Below, piece by piece: positions 1 to 11,400 of a DNA stretch of 64,000 nucleotides. The notes beneath the pieces were generated by a model. The model had not been told where the DNA came from, made no database searches, and worked only from the letters and a program-made list of their open reading frames with translations. Location: the NCBI GenBank assembly GCA_037893245.1, contig JBAIAA010000455.1, positions 1 through 64,000 of the forward strand, given 5' to 3'. The first letter of the stretch is position 1. Each line of letters starts with the position of its first letter. The translations under genes and the position numbers were made by a program. This DNA comes from Crossaster papposus. Taxonomy: Eukaryota > Echinodermata > Asteroidea > Velatida > Solasteridae.

Positions 1-215
1 CGCTGATGCTATTTATCAACGACCAGTTAAGAAAATGGACTGACCACTGCACGGTCCCCTCGTGAAATGGTCTCCTTGAGCACTGCATGTCTTGCAAGCA
101 AATTCCCGACAACCGTAGGTTTTTTAACTATTCAGATACACAATGAAAGATAGGCCAAGATTGTGTACATGTACACGTACGTCAACAAGGTTGGTCGGAT
201 TTATGCCTCTTTTTT

Positions 216-990
216 CATCGATCGGTCGATGGCAACGACCGATCGGTCGATGGCAACGACCGATCGGTCGATGTAAAAGACCGATCGGTAGAAAGACCGA
301 TCGGTCGATGTAAAAGACCGATCGGTAGAAAGACCGATCGGTCGATGTAAAAGACCGATCGGTCGATGTAAAAGACCGATCGGTAGAAAGACCGATCGGT
401 CGATGTAAAAGACCGATCGGTCGATGTAAAAGACCGATCGGTAGAAAGACCGATCGGTCGATGTAAAAGACCGATCGGTCGATGTAAAAGACCGATCGGT
501 AGAAAGACCGATCGGTCGATGTAAAAGACCGATCGGTCGATGTAAAAGACCGATCGGTAGAAAGACCGATCGGTCGATGTAAAAGAACGATCGATCGATG
601 TACAAGACCGATAGGTCGATGTAAAAGTGGTGGTCACCCCCCCCCCCCCCCCCCGATCGGTCGATGCAAAAAATCGATCGGTCGATGTAAAAGACCGATC
701 GGTCGATGTAAAAGACCGATCGGTCGATGTAAAAGACCGATCGGTCGATGTAAAAGACCGATCGGTCGATGTAAAAGACCGATCGGTAGAAAGACCGATC
801 GGTCGATGTAAAAGACCGATCGGTAGAAAGACCGATCGGTCGATGTAAAAAAACGATCGATCGATGTACAAGACCGATAGGTCGATGTAAAAGACCGATC
901 GGTCGATGCAAAAAATCGATCGGTCGATGTAAAAGACCGATCGGTCGATGTAAAAGACCGATCGGTCGATGTAAAAGACCGATCGATGCG
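216..990. repeat. Palindrome-rich satellite (21-bp and 16-bp units)
   Basis: Tandem array of two unit types. A 21-bp unit (cgatgtaaaagaccgatcgg + t) and a 16-bp unit (agaaagaccgatcggt) alternate mostly as 21-21-16, which gives a higher-order period near 58 bp. Junctions between units create the perfectly self-complementary 12-mer GACCGATCGGTC many times. A run of 18 C (637-654) splits the array. The first two units carry a variant spacer (ggcaac). Long open frames on both strands here are by-products of the repeat and are not genes. Confidence 0.95.
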
Positions 991-2110
991 TTGAACGGGG
1001 TTTATGCCTCTTTGGCGTTCCATATTTTTGCGGCTTTTACCATCGTCCGTACTAGTAGTGGTAGTATCATGACATCTTAGGAATTCTACTGCCATTCATG
1101 GTCAAGTTTGATGCCAGGGTTTGATGAGTGGCCACGCTGACACAGCCACACGACCAGGGACAGGTCATGCAGGTTAGGCTACCACGAGCATAACGAGGAC
1201 CGCTCACCGATCGAGTGGTTATAGGCCTAACGTTAGATTCTTTTTAGAATTTTTTAGACGAATATTTCATCTCCATTCCCAATGTGCATTTTGATCATCG
1301 TTCCCGATGCACATTTCGCTAATTCATTTTGCTGTAATTTTCATAAAACAATGGATGGATTTGAGGGGATAGTATGTATAGCAAATATTGTTACACTGAT
1401 TCGTTTCACTGATTTAATTGTTTGAATTCGGTTTGTAGATGCTGGAAAAAGATAGAAAATCTACCATGTTCTTGTAGTCTGGTTCCCTGGCCCCACTTAA
1501 AATGAAGCGAAGCAATTATAGAGTTAGAGAATTATAAGGTCATAGAATTAGTCTAGTTGTTTGCTGGTGTAATCCAAAATGCGGAATAACTAAATTTCTA
1601 AATTTAAGAGCAGTAGTTTGTTTTAAGCCAGTTTTTTCAAACACTGGTAATTAAGCCAACCAGTGTTGGAAATTGATACGAAAATGGCACTTTATTTGAA
1701 AATGTCAGCACGCCAGGAACTATATTTTTACAAGATGCTTTTAATAGACTCATTCCTCAACAGTCCAGTACACGTAAAGTATTTTGTGGTATTTTAAGAG
1801 GGGAAAATACCGAGAGAGAAAGTCGAAAGTTGTCAGTGAGCCCTGCATTCTATAATTGGTCTGATTGCTGTAATTGTAGTTTATGATCAACGAAGCATTA
1901 CAATTTCCCTCAAATGTGTGTATTACATGACTATAGGCCTGCAGTCTCTCCTTGCAATTTTTAAGAAGTTTGTGGTTATTAACAGTTAGCTCTGTGGTAT
2001 TGGATATTTGCATATCAGTATAAAAAAGGCCAGGCAAGTAGTTGTGGTTGTTGACAACTGGTGGTGGCAAGAGGCTAGCTATCTAACACCTCTTATCCTT
2101 ACACAATGGC
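991..2110. other. No gene recognised
   Basis: AT-rich sequence with only short, composition-driven open frames (for example 1750-2070 on the minus strand). I see no domain, splice pattern or repeat structure that I can support. Confidence 0.5.
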
Positions 2111-2117
2111 TGTATTA

Positions 2118-2332
2118 CGTTTCAGACATTTACAGGCCAAGACTGGGCCAATGTTATAACCTAATTATGTTTCAGACATTTATGTTTCGGTGATTAGAAA
2201 GCTTACGTTTCAGACATTTGAAATGTCTGAAACGTAATCGCTACTTACGTTTCAGACATTTAATATATATTTAATAAGTATATTGTTCTTGTTTCAGACA
2301 TTTTGACACGTAACAATAGCGTTTCAGACATT
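2118..2332. repeat. Cluster of CGTTTCAGACATT motifs with a 35-bp perfect hairpin
   Basis: Six or seven copies of the motif (a/c)GTTTCAGACATT lie in about 215 bp. At 2203-2237 two copies face each other and form a perfect inverted repeat with 17-nt arms around a single G. The motif spacing is irregular, so this is not a simple tandem array. Function unknown. Confidence 0.8.
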
Positions 2333-2425
2333 CTTGGTTCACAGAAAAAATAGGACCCCGTTCGAACCCCGTTCGTTTGAATTCCTGACCTGTTTGTTTG
2401 TGTTCTTTCCTCCATGCCATGGTAC

Positions 2426-2739
2426 CACTGACCTCTATACATGGACAGATCATCATTGTTTCATTTTGAAGTCGGCATGCGGAGAAGTGCAACATGGCGG
2501 ACCCACGACGTCACTCTGTGAGCCAATGAAATGTCCAGGTGTTGGTACGATACGTATTACGTAATGTTTATAAATACAAAATGTACAGAGTAAATCCACT
2601 GACCTCTACACCTGGACATTTCATTGGCTCACAGCAGTGACGTCTCGGCTCCGCCATGTTGCACTTCCAGTTCGCGCCGACTTCAAGTGTTAGCACAGCA
2701 GAATATGGACAATGATCCGTCCAGGTGTAGAGGTCAGTG
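2426..2739. mobile_element. hAT-like foldback MITE with 8-bp TSD
   Basis: Terminal inverted repeats begin CACTGACCTCTA and enclose long internal inverted arms, including the complementary segments around 2490-2541 and 2610-2665. An identical 8-bp sequence, CATGGTAC, flanks both ends (2418-2425 and 2740-2747). An 8-bp duplication is the usual hAT footprint. No transposase is encoded. Confidence 0.8.
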
Positions 2740-3118
2740 CATGGTACATGTACATTAAACCACGATGTTTGTCTTTCGGATAATACCAGAAAGAAAACGA
2801 TCACTGGCTAACAATTAACATTTTGTGGGGTTGCATTTTATCCTTTCTAAAAATAGGGTTGGTCGGTTATTTTTTGTTTAGCTTTAACTTGTGACATGTT
2901 GAACCCTTTGCATAGGGTTAACATGCATACAGTATTTCTAATCATACATTTTTAATATTTGCAGTAACCTCCTGATCGAGACCCAGACTCGTAGTGTACT
3001 TCATTCAGCAGAGATTATCATGTGAACCACAACAAACAGGCTTCTTTGAAGTGCAGTTCATCAATGAGTACATTGGTAAGAACGTTTGTACTAAACACTT
3101 TGGATAGGTGATTCATTA

Positions 3119-3799
3119 GGGGCTGTCCAAAGTTGTCAACATTTTTAAGGTCGTACAGAGCGTACTACTTTTAAGACCTCCCTCCCTCCCCCCAAAGTAG
3201 TACTTTTCAACATTTAGTCCAAACACCGGTAGAGCTGTGTGGGGCATTGCGTGCACGATGTCCATGCACAGCTGTGGGAACGAGTCGCAGTAAAGCTGTG
3301 TCAAAGGTTATTCATTCACGCTTGGCACATTCGCGCGCTTATTGAGGGCTAGTATATAGGGCATCAATACATGTGTGTATGTACACCGCATGGTTAACGT
3401 TGCGCTATACGAAATCATTGCCAACTCGGTCGCCGCGGCGTGTAGGGCGGGCGGCGTCAAAAGTATCTCATCCTCGCAAGCTACGTACTGTATAGCTAGC
3501 CAGGGACGCATCAGATTTTTTTTCACGGAGTTGCATAGCTGCTAACAAGGTATAACCTGCCGAAGCAATCATTTTTGAACAGCGGACTATTTGTATCGCT
3601 TCTGATTTTAACGTTGGAAATTCTTTCCAGATAAAACAAGAAGGAAACAAAACCAATCATATAATTTTCCTTTGCTGATTGTATGGTACAAAATCAACAT
3701 TTTATTTACAATTTAAAGTCGTACGCGGCCTCCGACCCCCCTCCCCCCTGTCGTACGCTTTGTACGACCATTAAAATGTTGAAAACTTTGGACGGCCCC
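3119..3799. mobile_element. PIF/Harbinger-like MITE with TTA target duplication
   Basis: The ends are GGGGCTGTCCAAAGTT on the left and its near-complement AACTTTGGACGGCCCC on the right, flanked by TTA on both sides (3116-3118 and 3800-3802). The 3-bp TTA/TWA duplication fits PIF/Harbinger. No transposase frame is present. A similar isolated right end (caactttggacgacccctta) lies near 5190-5210, so the family recurs. Confidence 0.75.
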
Positions 3800-3879
3800 T
3801 TAGTCATGAAGTAACACAGACATTTGTAAGTCACATCCTATAACTACATAAATATTGAATATTTTAAAGTGAACAAAGC

Positions 3880-4050
3880 TGGCAGGAGCTGGATTCGAAC
3901 CTGCAACCTCCAGGTTACCGTACCAGCGCTATACCAACTGAGCTATCTTGCCGCAATGCCCTATGAATGAGGCTAGCCTACATGTATGTTGGCGGTCTCC
4001 CAAATTGTCAGTATCTTTATTTGGGGGCGATAGTCAGAAGTCATAAACAT
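3880..4050 (-). mobile_element. tRNA-derived SINE-like element
   Basis: On the minus strand, 3956-3884 reads as a tRNA-like head. It has a D-arm TAGCTCAGTTGGTAT, a canonical B box GGTTCGAATCC and partly pairing acceptor ends GGCAAGA/TCCTGCC. The anticodon stem pairs poorly. The adjoining body (3957-4050) matches the body of the elements at 28.0-28.35 kb, which argues for a SINE family rather than a working tRNA gene. Confidence 0.6.
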
Positions 4051-5240
4051 AAGAATGACGTATGTGACCTGTTTCCCTGAAGTGGCAAAATTTCAAAATC
4101 AAGACTATGGTATTTCCTGAAAGTACAGGTTTCAAGCTTTAATTATAGATATACATTGTGTGTTGTGTATCATACAACCAACAAACTTTGGTTTGGGTCA
4201 CATGGTGAGAAAACAATTGGGTCGGTCGGTCGGTCAGCATGACATTTTTTTTTAAATTTTTTTTTTAGGTTTAAATATATGTTAGTATTAGTATTATTAT
4301 TATTTTAGGAACCATACCTGGGCTTGAAGTAAACGACGGCCACGACGGCCATTGCCGTTGTTGCCTTTTTGATGGCCGAGGTGCCCCACTAAAAATTGCC
4401 GTCTTCACGGCTAGTTTTGCCTTGCCCAATTTTTACCTTGGCCCGGCCGTCGTGCCCTTTTTTGCAAAAACATCCTTCAGCCTAATGTTAGTATTCTAAT
4501 CACTGAATCATTGTTGTAGAACAAAATATCGCTGCATACGTTACGTATCGCGCACGCAGCAACGTTAACGACACAAACTGAATCTAGCTTCGCGATCAGG
4601 CCCCATAAATATAGCGCACGCTATGTACTGTACATGTTTGTATGTACAGCCGAGTCCAGCTAATTTCGGAGTATGCTGATACTTCTAGCTGCGACACCCC
4701 GCCGCAACACACGTACCAGCAGGAGTAAGTACGGCATGATCGTACCTGCGAAGTCAACTGACTTTCTTTTTCTCAGTGCTACTGTACACGTGACGCGCAG
4801 TGTACAATACGAATGCGTGTTTGTGTTCGTGGGGGTGTACGTGTGATACGTGTACGAGGCAAACGATAGTCGTTACAATCACCCCAACCTCGTTACCATG
4901 GCTATGATCTTGCTGCGCTATGTTTTCCCACCATGCCTTCGCGATAACGCGCACACGCTCATATGGAGTCGAGGCTGCGATCACCCTGCATGCGGCTGGT
5001 GCTCCAATATTGTCAACAGGTTTTTGATGAAGTTATCCCTCTGCTAAATGAACGGCATTGAATTTGTTAGGAAGAAAATCAGAAAAATCAACAATGCCGG
5101 GCAAGGATCGCGTAAAGCGAACAGCCTAAAATTTCAATATGATTTTCCACACACCCCAGGGAGTTAAGGTTGCATTGCAGATATAGTGACAACTTTGGAC
5201 GACCCCTTAGTTCTGCTTCCGATTACATGCCTTTCAAAAG
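4051..5240. other. No gene recognised
   Basis: Intergenic sequence with homopolymer T runs and short unsupported frames. Low-complexity GC-rich words (gacggcc/ggccgtc) cluster at 4330-4460. No coding signal was found. Confidence 0.5.
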
Positions 5241-5244
5241 GTTG

Positions 5245-5425
5245 CTGCGGCACATCTCGTGCTTTAAATGTTTCCATTTACGCTACGAAAGCCATCAAAT
5301 ATTGCCTCAAAAAGTGATAAAAACTTGCCTCAATTAATGTCAAAAATGTTTACAGTCAATCATTCTTTTAACAAGAATGGAGAATTTAGATCATGAACAG
5401 TGCTATGCACAACGCCTACATTGTA
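5245..5425. repeat. Dispersed repeat, copy 1
   Basis: Clearly similar in order and orientation to 7300-7490. Shared words include gcggcacatctcg, aaagtgataaaaacttgcct and ggagaatttag. The family is unidentified. Confidence 0.7.
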
Positions 5426-5499
5426 GCCCCGAGTTTGAGGTGCGGCGGTAAGCGTGCGTGATGAGTTTTTAAAAATAATATTGTATAACTTCTACATGT

Positions 5500-5790
5500 A
5501 CATGCTTTCACAGATTTTGATAAAACTTGGATGCAGTGACCCTTGGGTCGGAAGACACATTTCCTCATTGGGTTACAGAGGTCAAAGGTCATGTAGGGGT
5601 CATTAGATGTCATTGCTCAAACATACCGGTACTTCAAATGTTTCTTTGTACATGTATACAGAATTTGATGGATTTTAATGTAACTTGGATGGAGTGATCC
5701 TTGGGTGGGGTTCATCACAACTCCTTTGAAATAGGAGGTCAAAGGTAATCAAGGGGTCATTTGAGGTCATTGAAAAATGCACAAAATTGA
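5500..5790. repeat. Tandem duplicate rich in AGGTCA half-sites
   Basis: Two diverged copies of about 180 bp, each containing taacttggat/aacttggat, gatccttggg and gaggtcaaaggt. The first copy holds a perfect AGGTCAAAGGTCA (DR1-type nuclear-receptor element) near 5577-5590. Related sequence recurs near 51,870-51,990 and 56,990-57,110, so this is a dispersed repeat family. Confidence 0.65.
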
Positions 5791-6302
5791 ACTTTTTAAA
5801 GAAAACTAAACATAGGGATCGACCGCGGGGAAAAGGCGACACTCGCGACTCAGGGGATCACTTGTATAGTGATACTGACCTTTATAAAGATTTGTGTTCA
5901 TAGATGAAAATGAAAAACTGTCTCAGGTATGTATGCTTTTTGCTGGTTTTGATTTTCTTAGGTCGATCGAGGAACGTTTGCTCAGAAGAATTTTCAAAAA
6001 AGCCAATTTCTTGCTGGAATATCGGGGAGAACTGATAACTCATACTAAAAGGGGAACAGTGGCAGGACACATACCCAGACGAAAAGGGATCGTTTCTCTT
6101 CTTCTTCTTCAAGACTAGCGGTGTTTCACTGTGGTAAGTTGCTTCTGATCATAATGAACTCAAAGTTACTACCTGCGCTTAATATGCTGTAACCCTCTCA
6201 ATTTTCACTAATGGGCAATTCCACGATTACGTTACGTTTTTAGCCATTTAGCACAGCTCTTTGGGCTCCCATATCCAGATGTATGCTTAGGCTAAACAAA
6301 AT

Positions 6303-6518
6303 AAATGGTGTGTTTACAGTAACGGCTTGAAAAAAATACAGGTAGGTAGGCAGGGAAATATTTTAATTTTGTCTTTTCTTTTTCATTTTAGTTGTGTTTT
6401 AAGTGTGGAAAATGATTATTTGTGACAAATAATTGAAACTAGTATTCATCTACAATGAGGTTGGCAATTGGGCCACCAAAAATCCAGGTAGGTAGGGTTA
6501 GTGTAAACACACCATTTT
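6303..6518. mobile_element. Short MITE
   Basis: Inverted ends AAATGGTGTGTTTACA (left) and its complement TGTAAACACACCATTT (right) enclose about 215 bp. The motif caggtaggtagg occurs once near each end in the same orientation. No target duplication is obvious. Confidence 0.6.
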
Positions 6519-6954
6519 TCTTTTGGCCTCATCAATTCTTCATTTTATCATTAATAAATTTTACCTAGACCCAATTATAACACAGTAATAATTAAAATCA
6601 TGTTTTAAAAGACATGTTTTGTTAAGGCTGCTACCCTAAAGTTTTTATCGGCAAGTTAAAAAATAATAATAATAACCATTAAAACATTTTTTTTTAAATT
6701 AACAAAAATATCTTTTCTGTCTTTACAAAATGCATTTCAACTACCCAACTACCTACTTACATTCGCTATTTTCTGAGATTCCCTATCACTTTCTGTTCGC
6801 AATGACAACGCGTTGCGCGATTCCCTATCAGTATCAAGGTGATGAAAACACGTGCATAATGCTCAATGCAGCAATGCTGTACTGGTTCCCCCCGCACCGC
6901 CCACTAAAACTAAAAGTGCCAAAGAAGGCAGGATGGAGTCTATGCATACACGGC

Positions 6955-7290
6955 CGACCAACAGGAAACGGGCAGATAAAAAGAACACGTGTTTGAATCT
7001 ATGATAAAGCCAGAATCATTGAATGGACATTGTGGGGTTCCAGACGCTTTGTTTTTGGTTAAGAACAAATCGCTGCGAACTATGGAATTCCGTACGATTT
7101 CGACATTCTTAAGGGCAGAGTGTTGGTTTGATGAAACAATGAGTCTGTCGTCAATTGTACACAAAGGATAAAATGCCTTGAGCACGCTAATGATACGTAC
7201 ACCACCTTAGTGAATACGTAGTTGGCAGAACTCAATCCAAAAGGAAGTACGGTGAAAACGTTTGTAGCAAGTAGCATGCTGCGAGCCTCG
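6955..7290 (-). pseudogene. Relic of a DIRS-type reverse transcriptase
   Basis: Minus-strand translation gives VLPFGLSSANYVFTK and, in another frame downstream, IDDRLIVSSNQHSALKN. Both match the RT of the DIRS-like element at 11.4-13.4 kb (VLPFGLSSACHLFTK and YIDDGLIVSPNLESALRN). The catalytic YxDD has become TIDD, and the two pieces are frame-shifted with a shortened stretch between them. This is a decayed insertion of a related element. Confidence 0.8.
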
Positions 7291-7299
7291 CGGTGTGAG

Positions 7300-7490
7300 T
7301 TGCCGCGGCACATCTCGCGCTTCAAATGTTGACATTGATTTACGCTACATGTACAAAAGCCATTAAAACAATTGCCACAAAAAGTGATAAAAACTTGCCT
7401 TAATTAATGTCAACTATTTACTGTCGATAATTCTTTAAAATAATGGAGAATTTAGGTCGTGCACACCACTATGCACAACGCTACCCACGA
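7300..7490. repeat. Dispersed repeat, copy 2
   Basis: Partner of 5245-5425 in the same orientation, diverged by substitutions and small indels. It lies next to the decayed RT relic and may belong to the same old element. Confidence 0.6.
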
Positions 7491-8033
7491 AGGGAAACTT
7501 GCCAACACTGTCCGTTTGTAGTGTGTGAAGCACTGTGTGGCAGGCGACGAACCTCGCGTTGCGGCAGAAAATGTCGGGGAAACATGCTGCGCTATCATTT
7601 CAAGTACAAGCGATACAACCTCATCATAATTCATGAACACAGAAAACACATACACAGTTGAGAGATCAAGTTTTGTGAATTAACTTGCAGAAATATTCGT
7701 TCTCCATCGATGTTTATTCGGCATTTAGATCGACCTGGAACTGCAGTGTTACGATGTTAATCGGCCATGCATGTACATGTACATGCATAGACTGATTGTC
7801 GCATACATCATGCCTTCTTTGGCGCGGCAGGGACCAGTACAGCGTTACTGCATTGAGCGTTACGCACATGTTACGCACAGAGGTTTCTTCTCAGAAAATA
7901 GCGAACGTAAGTGGGCCGACAAATTAGAAGCGTTTTGACATAAATAGGTATAGTTGAGAGTCATTTCGTGAAGACAGAAAAGACAGTTTGTTTTCATTTT
8001 TGATTTTTTTTAAAAAACTTACCGACACAAACT

Positions 8034-8180
8034 TTAGGGCCGCATCAAATATGCTTGCAAATGGGACTGGTTGGAGAAGGAAGTGGATGGAGTTCCTCTT
8101 GCAAAAGCTATAGGAAAGCTTAATGGACCATGCATGGCATATCGCTGGGTATGCAAGAACTTCAAGGAGATGACGTGGAT
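8034..8180 (+). pseudogene. Fragment of a zinc-finger-like N-terminal domain
   Basis: The frame starting at 8038 reads KWDWLEKEVDGVPLAKAIGK followed by a CxxC-like remnant (WVCKN). It resembles the 57,820-58,062 frame (KWSWLEADVD... then CTLCNKLI). Both stop just after the first metal-ligand pair. The parent family is not identified; a transposase-associated finger is possible. Confidence 0.4.
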
Positions 8181-8689
8181 AGCGCTGGACGATAATATCG
8201 TCACGATACGATACCGAAGACGATATAGACAGTATCGTCTTTGGTTTTTTGCATTTAATCTTAACATTTTGTCTCTTGTCTTTAAAAAAAAAGGTTGTTA
8301 TTTACATACATTTTTATCATCTAATGACAAAAATTGTATTGAAAATAAAAAAACAGTCCCCTAAAAATTAGCCGTTGACGTACCAATGCTGCACGTGGAG
8401 ATCGTGCACAAATACACAAACGACGTTAACAAATACCTCCCCTAAAAAGGGCAACAATAATCGATACATTTTTGAAAATTCTTCTTCGAACCCACACAGT
8501 TTTTTGTATGAATACGTTAAAAAAGGATGTAGCAGTGATATACTGAATTTTTTGAAAAATCTGTATGCCGGCCCCAATTCAACCTCTGCAAAATACGCAG
8601 AGGCTAGCCCCGGGAAAAGGTCCCAAGGATGTGACATGAGGCAGTTATTTACCGAACTGTTAGAAATTCCACCAAGTTCGGCAAGCCTC

Positions 8690-8872
8690 CATCCAAGCTC
8701 ACACCAAGTCCATCTGAGCTGGCAAAAGCCCACCCAAGCTCACACCAAATCCACCTGAGCTGGCAAAAGCCCATCCAAGCTCCCAATAAGTGTACCTGAG
8801 CTGGCAAAAGCCCATCCAAGCTCACACCAGGACTAACCAAGTCAACTCGAGCTGGCAAAATATCCAAGCTCA
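8690..8872. repeat. 41-bp minisatellite, about 4.5 copies
   Basis: Units of about 41 bp contain ccatccaagctcacacca and ctgagctggcaaaagcc, increasingly diverged towards 8870. The open frames on both strands come from the repeat. Confidence 0.85.
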
Positions 8873-8879
8873 TCACATA

Positions 8880-9720
8880 ATTACTATATGCCAGGAATTA
8901 TTCTAAGTCTGCCTTGCTAAGCCAAGGAGCAAAATTCCAATCAATGACGATAACAGGATTTGCATTACCATGCTCCATAAGAATGACACCCAAATTACCA
9001 CGCTGCGTACAATGGTATGGTATGGTACGGTACGGATGTTTGCATTGCGAGCGTCGAAGAACGAATGAGATACAAATCAACGAAATAACGAAACAAAAAA
9101 ATAACGAAAACTATGAGAAATAGTTATGTTAAAACTTGTAAAAACTCCCATAAACACCCTCCCCTTCCAATATAGAATGAGTTCTGACTCACTGCAGCTA
9201 ACTCTAGCATCGATCAATCAAAATCAATAAATAAACTATGAAGTATGTTTGCATAAACCGGTTTCTCCTTGTTATTTTCTTGCAAAAGCACCTCATCTTT
9301 AACTAAAAAACCTAATAGCCTGACAGAACAAAAATCCACAAAACCCAGCATTACACGTTCTTCAATTTAATTTCCATCCCATGTGACCGAGAATCGTTAA
9401 ACAAAATGTAAGCTGCATGTATGATTACGCCCCTTCCCAATAAACAAAATATTACCGGCATTTATATAAGTTGTGTGTTTAGTGTTAAAATGGTGTTAGA
9501 AATACATTGTTCTATAGATTTAAAAAGGCTCATTCCAGCCTTTGCAAATTGTAGTTAAGAAAAATAAAATATAAACCACCACAATCTCGGATGTCAAACA
9601 ATACCCTGTAATGCCTGCATTCATCGAAGTGCATCATTTTATAAACTTGTCCCATGCCTAATTTGTTATTCTTTCCAAATTCGCAGCCCAGCCCAGAAAA
9701 AATACTAATTCAGCAACTGA
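8880..9720. other. No gene recognised
   Basis: AT-rich intergenic sequence with a short (tggta)/(cggta) tract near 9012-9035 and no supported coding region. Confidence 0.5.
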
Positions 9721-9727
9721 CTCTCCA

Positions 9728-10340
9728 GCAGCCGATTTCACGAAAAGTGCGTAGCTTGCGCCATTTTCAAAAGTGGCGTAAGGCTTACGCAACAAAAATG
9801 TTGCGTAGCTGCGCCATTTCCTTACGGAGCATTTCACGAAACTTGGCGTAGCTGCGCAACGTTTTAAACACCGTTTACGGCGACTGTTTGCGTATTATTG
9901 TGTTCTTTCACGAAATCGTCGTTGTATCACCTTCGCCCAACATTTTGAAAATAGTTTTGTCCGACTTTCCGCGAAATCGTGTGGCAACATTAACAATTCT
10001 GTCACAGGTAAAATAGTGATTCTTTTACTTCAATCATGAAACTGTGAGTGTCTTTTATCAAGCTTAATAAGTTGAGCAATGACGGGCTCCACGTCAATTA
10101 CGATTTGCTGGTAAAATAGGTCATTTTTCAGTCGCTACGCCATATCTTACGCCACCTAAATTGACTGCGCAAGCTACGCCATAATTTGTTGCGCAAGCCG
10201 TGGACTTACGCACTGTCAAACTTTCGTGAAACTGTCGTAAGCGAAATGTTGCGCAGCAAACAAAAGTAGCGCAGCTTACACAATAAATTGTGGCGCAAGG
10301 GGGCTTACGCAATTGCATAAGGTTTCGTGAAATCGGCTGC
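9728..10340. mobile_element. MITE with 18-bp terminal inverted repeats
   Basis: GCAGCCGATTTCACGAAA at the left end and its exact complement at the right end. The interior is packed with gcgtaag/cttacgc and gttgcgcag words in both orientations, a subterminal-repeat structure typical of nonautonomous DNA transposons. I see no clean target duplication and no transposase. Confidence 0.75.
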
Positions 10341-10518
10341 AGGTCCGAGAATGATCGACAGTTCAATTTGCAAAGTGGCCTATGTTGCCAACCAGGCAGC
10401 ATTCACAAAGTAAAACAAGTATTACATTGTCTGATAATCCTCCAACTGATCAATCATGGACCAATAGGATTTGGCATTAAGGTTTTGTTCCACTTGCGCC
10501 ACACTATTTTTTCTGAGG

Positions 10519-10657
10519 AAGTGAAATTTCTTTTCGTTTTCGAACGACAGGTGCAAGTGTCTCCACACTTGCATACCTGTGGTTACGTAACCACCAGCAT
10601 ATAAGCTGAGCGCTTACAGCGATAGCGCACTCTCGTTCACGCATCGGTACAGCCTTT
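10519..10657 (+). repeat. Split direct repeat A1
   Basis: 139 bp matching A2 at 14074-14212. It ends a few bases upstream of the gag leader and probably contains the promoter (GCATATAAGC at 10597-10606 is TATA-like). Confidence 0.9.
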
Positions 10658-10700
10658 GCAGCGCTCTTCAGTACGCTACACAAACACCGCTACAAGTACA

Positions 10701-11357
10701 ATGTTTGACGACGACGACACCAACCAACCCACTGGCGGAAACCAGGAAGTCCTCCAGGCCATACGCGACCTATCCAACTCCTTGGACACTCGCGTGCAGT
10801 CAGCCTGCAAAATACAGCGCCTGTCGGACGTCCCCACTTTCAAGAAACAAGGCAATCAGCAGCAATACAACCATTGCGATAAGACCCTGGCCCTCATCGA
10901 AGCATCGTTGCAATCCTTAGAACTTTTGGACATCGACGGTGCCAAGACCAGCCTTAAAGCGGCCATCAAGGAGACTAAGGACAGGCAAAAGCTAATTCGC
11001 TTGGCAGATCGATCGGATCTCGGTTGGGGTCTTGTCAAAGAATACATAGCTGACGACCTCGCCGAAAATTCCGACGACGAAAAGCGCATTAGAAAGGCCG
11101 AGAAAGCAGCCGCCGCCAAAAAGCCATCCAGGAAGCGCCCCAGCACGAAGGCCGTCACCACCGTACCATATCCTACCAGGGCAACGCCTGGCTTCGTAAA
11201 TCGGCAGCAGCCGTTTTTTCGTCCCTACTACAGAAGCGCCACAGATAACCGCATCTGCTTCCAGTGCGGGCTTAGAGGCCACGTCAGATCACTCTGCCCC
11301 TCTCTCCGAGCTCTTCAGCGATCAGGACAGCAGGGAACCAAACCACCTAGGGATTAG
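10701..11357 (+). CDS. gag: Gag-like nucleocapsid protein of the YR retrotransposon
   Basis: 218 codons from ATG 10701. The start is chosen because upstream in-frame codons run back into repeat A1 without another ATG. The N-terminal half is acidic then helical (residues about 1-110), followed by a Lys/Ala-rich basic stretch (about 130-160). One CCHC zinc knuckle lies at residues 186-199 (CFQCGLRGHVRSLC, CX2CX4HX4C), as expected for RNA packaging. The RT frame is already open across the gag stop, in the +1 frame relative to gag, so pol could be made by frameshifting or by reinitiation. It appears intact. Confidence 0.85.
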   Translation: MFDDDDTNQPTGGNQEVLQAIRDLSNSLDTRVQSACKIQRLSDVPTFKKQGNQQQYNHCDKTLALIEASLQSLELLDIDGAKTSLKAAIKETKDRQKLIRLADRSDLGWGLVKEYIADDLAENSDDEKRIRKAEKAAAAKKPSRKRPSTKAVTTVPYPTRATPGFVNRQQPFFRPYYRSATDNRICFQCGLRGHVRSLCPSLRALQRSGQQGTKPPRD

Positions 11358-11400
11358 GGACTGGGAACACAGCAATGGCGATTACAGTCCCCCGGAAGGA

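Noticed and set aside
201..1095. Long frames on both strands with SFTSTDR or RSVDVK repeats
   Set aside because: Direct translation of the palindrome-rich satellite.
3884..3956. Functional tRNA gene on the minus strand
   Set aside because: The anticodon arm pairs poorly, and the flanking body is shared with SINE-like copies at 28 kb.
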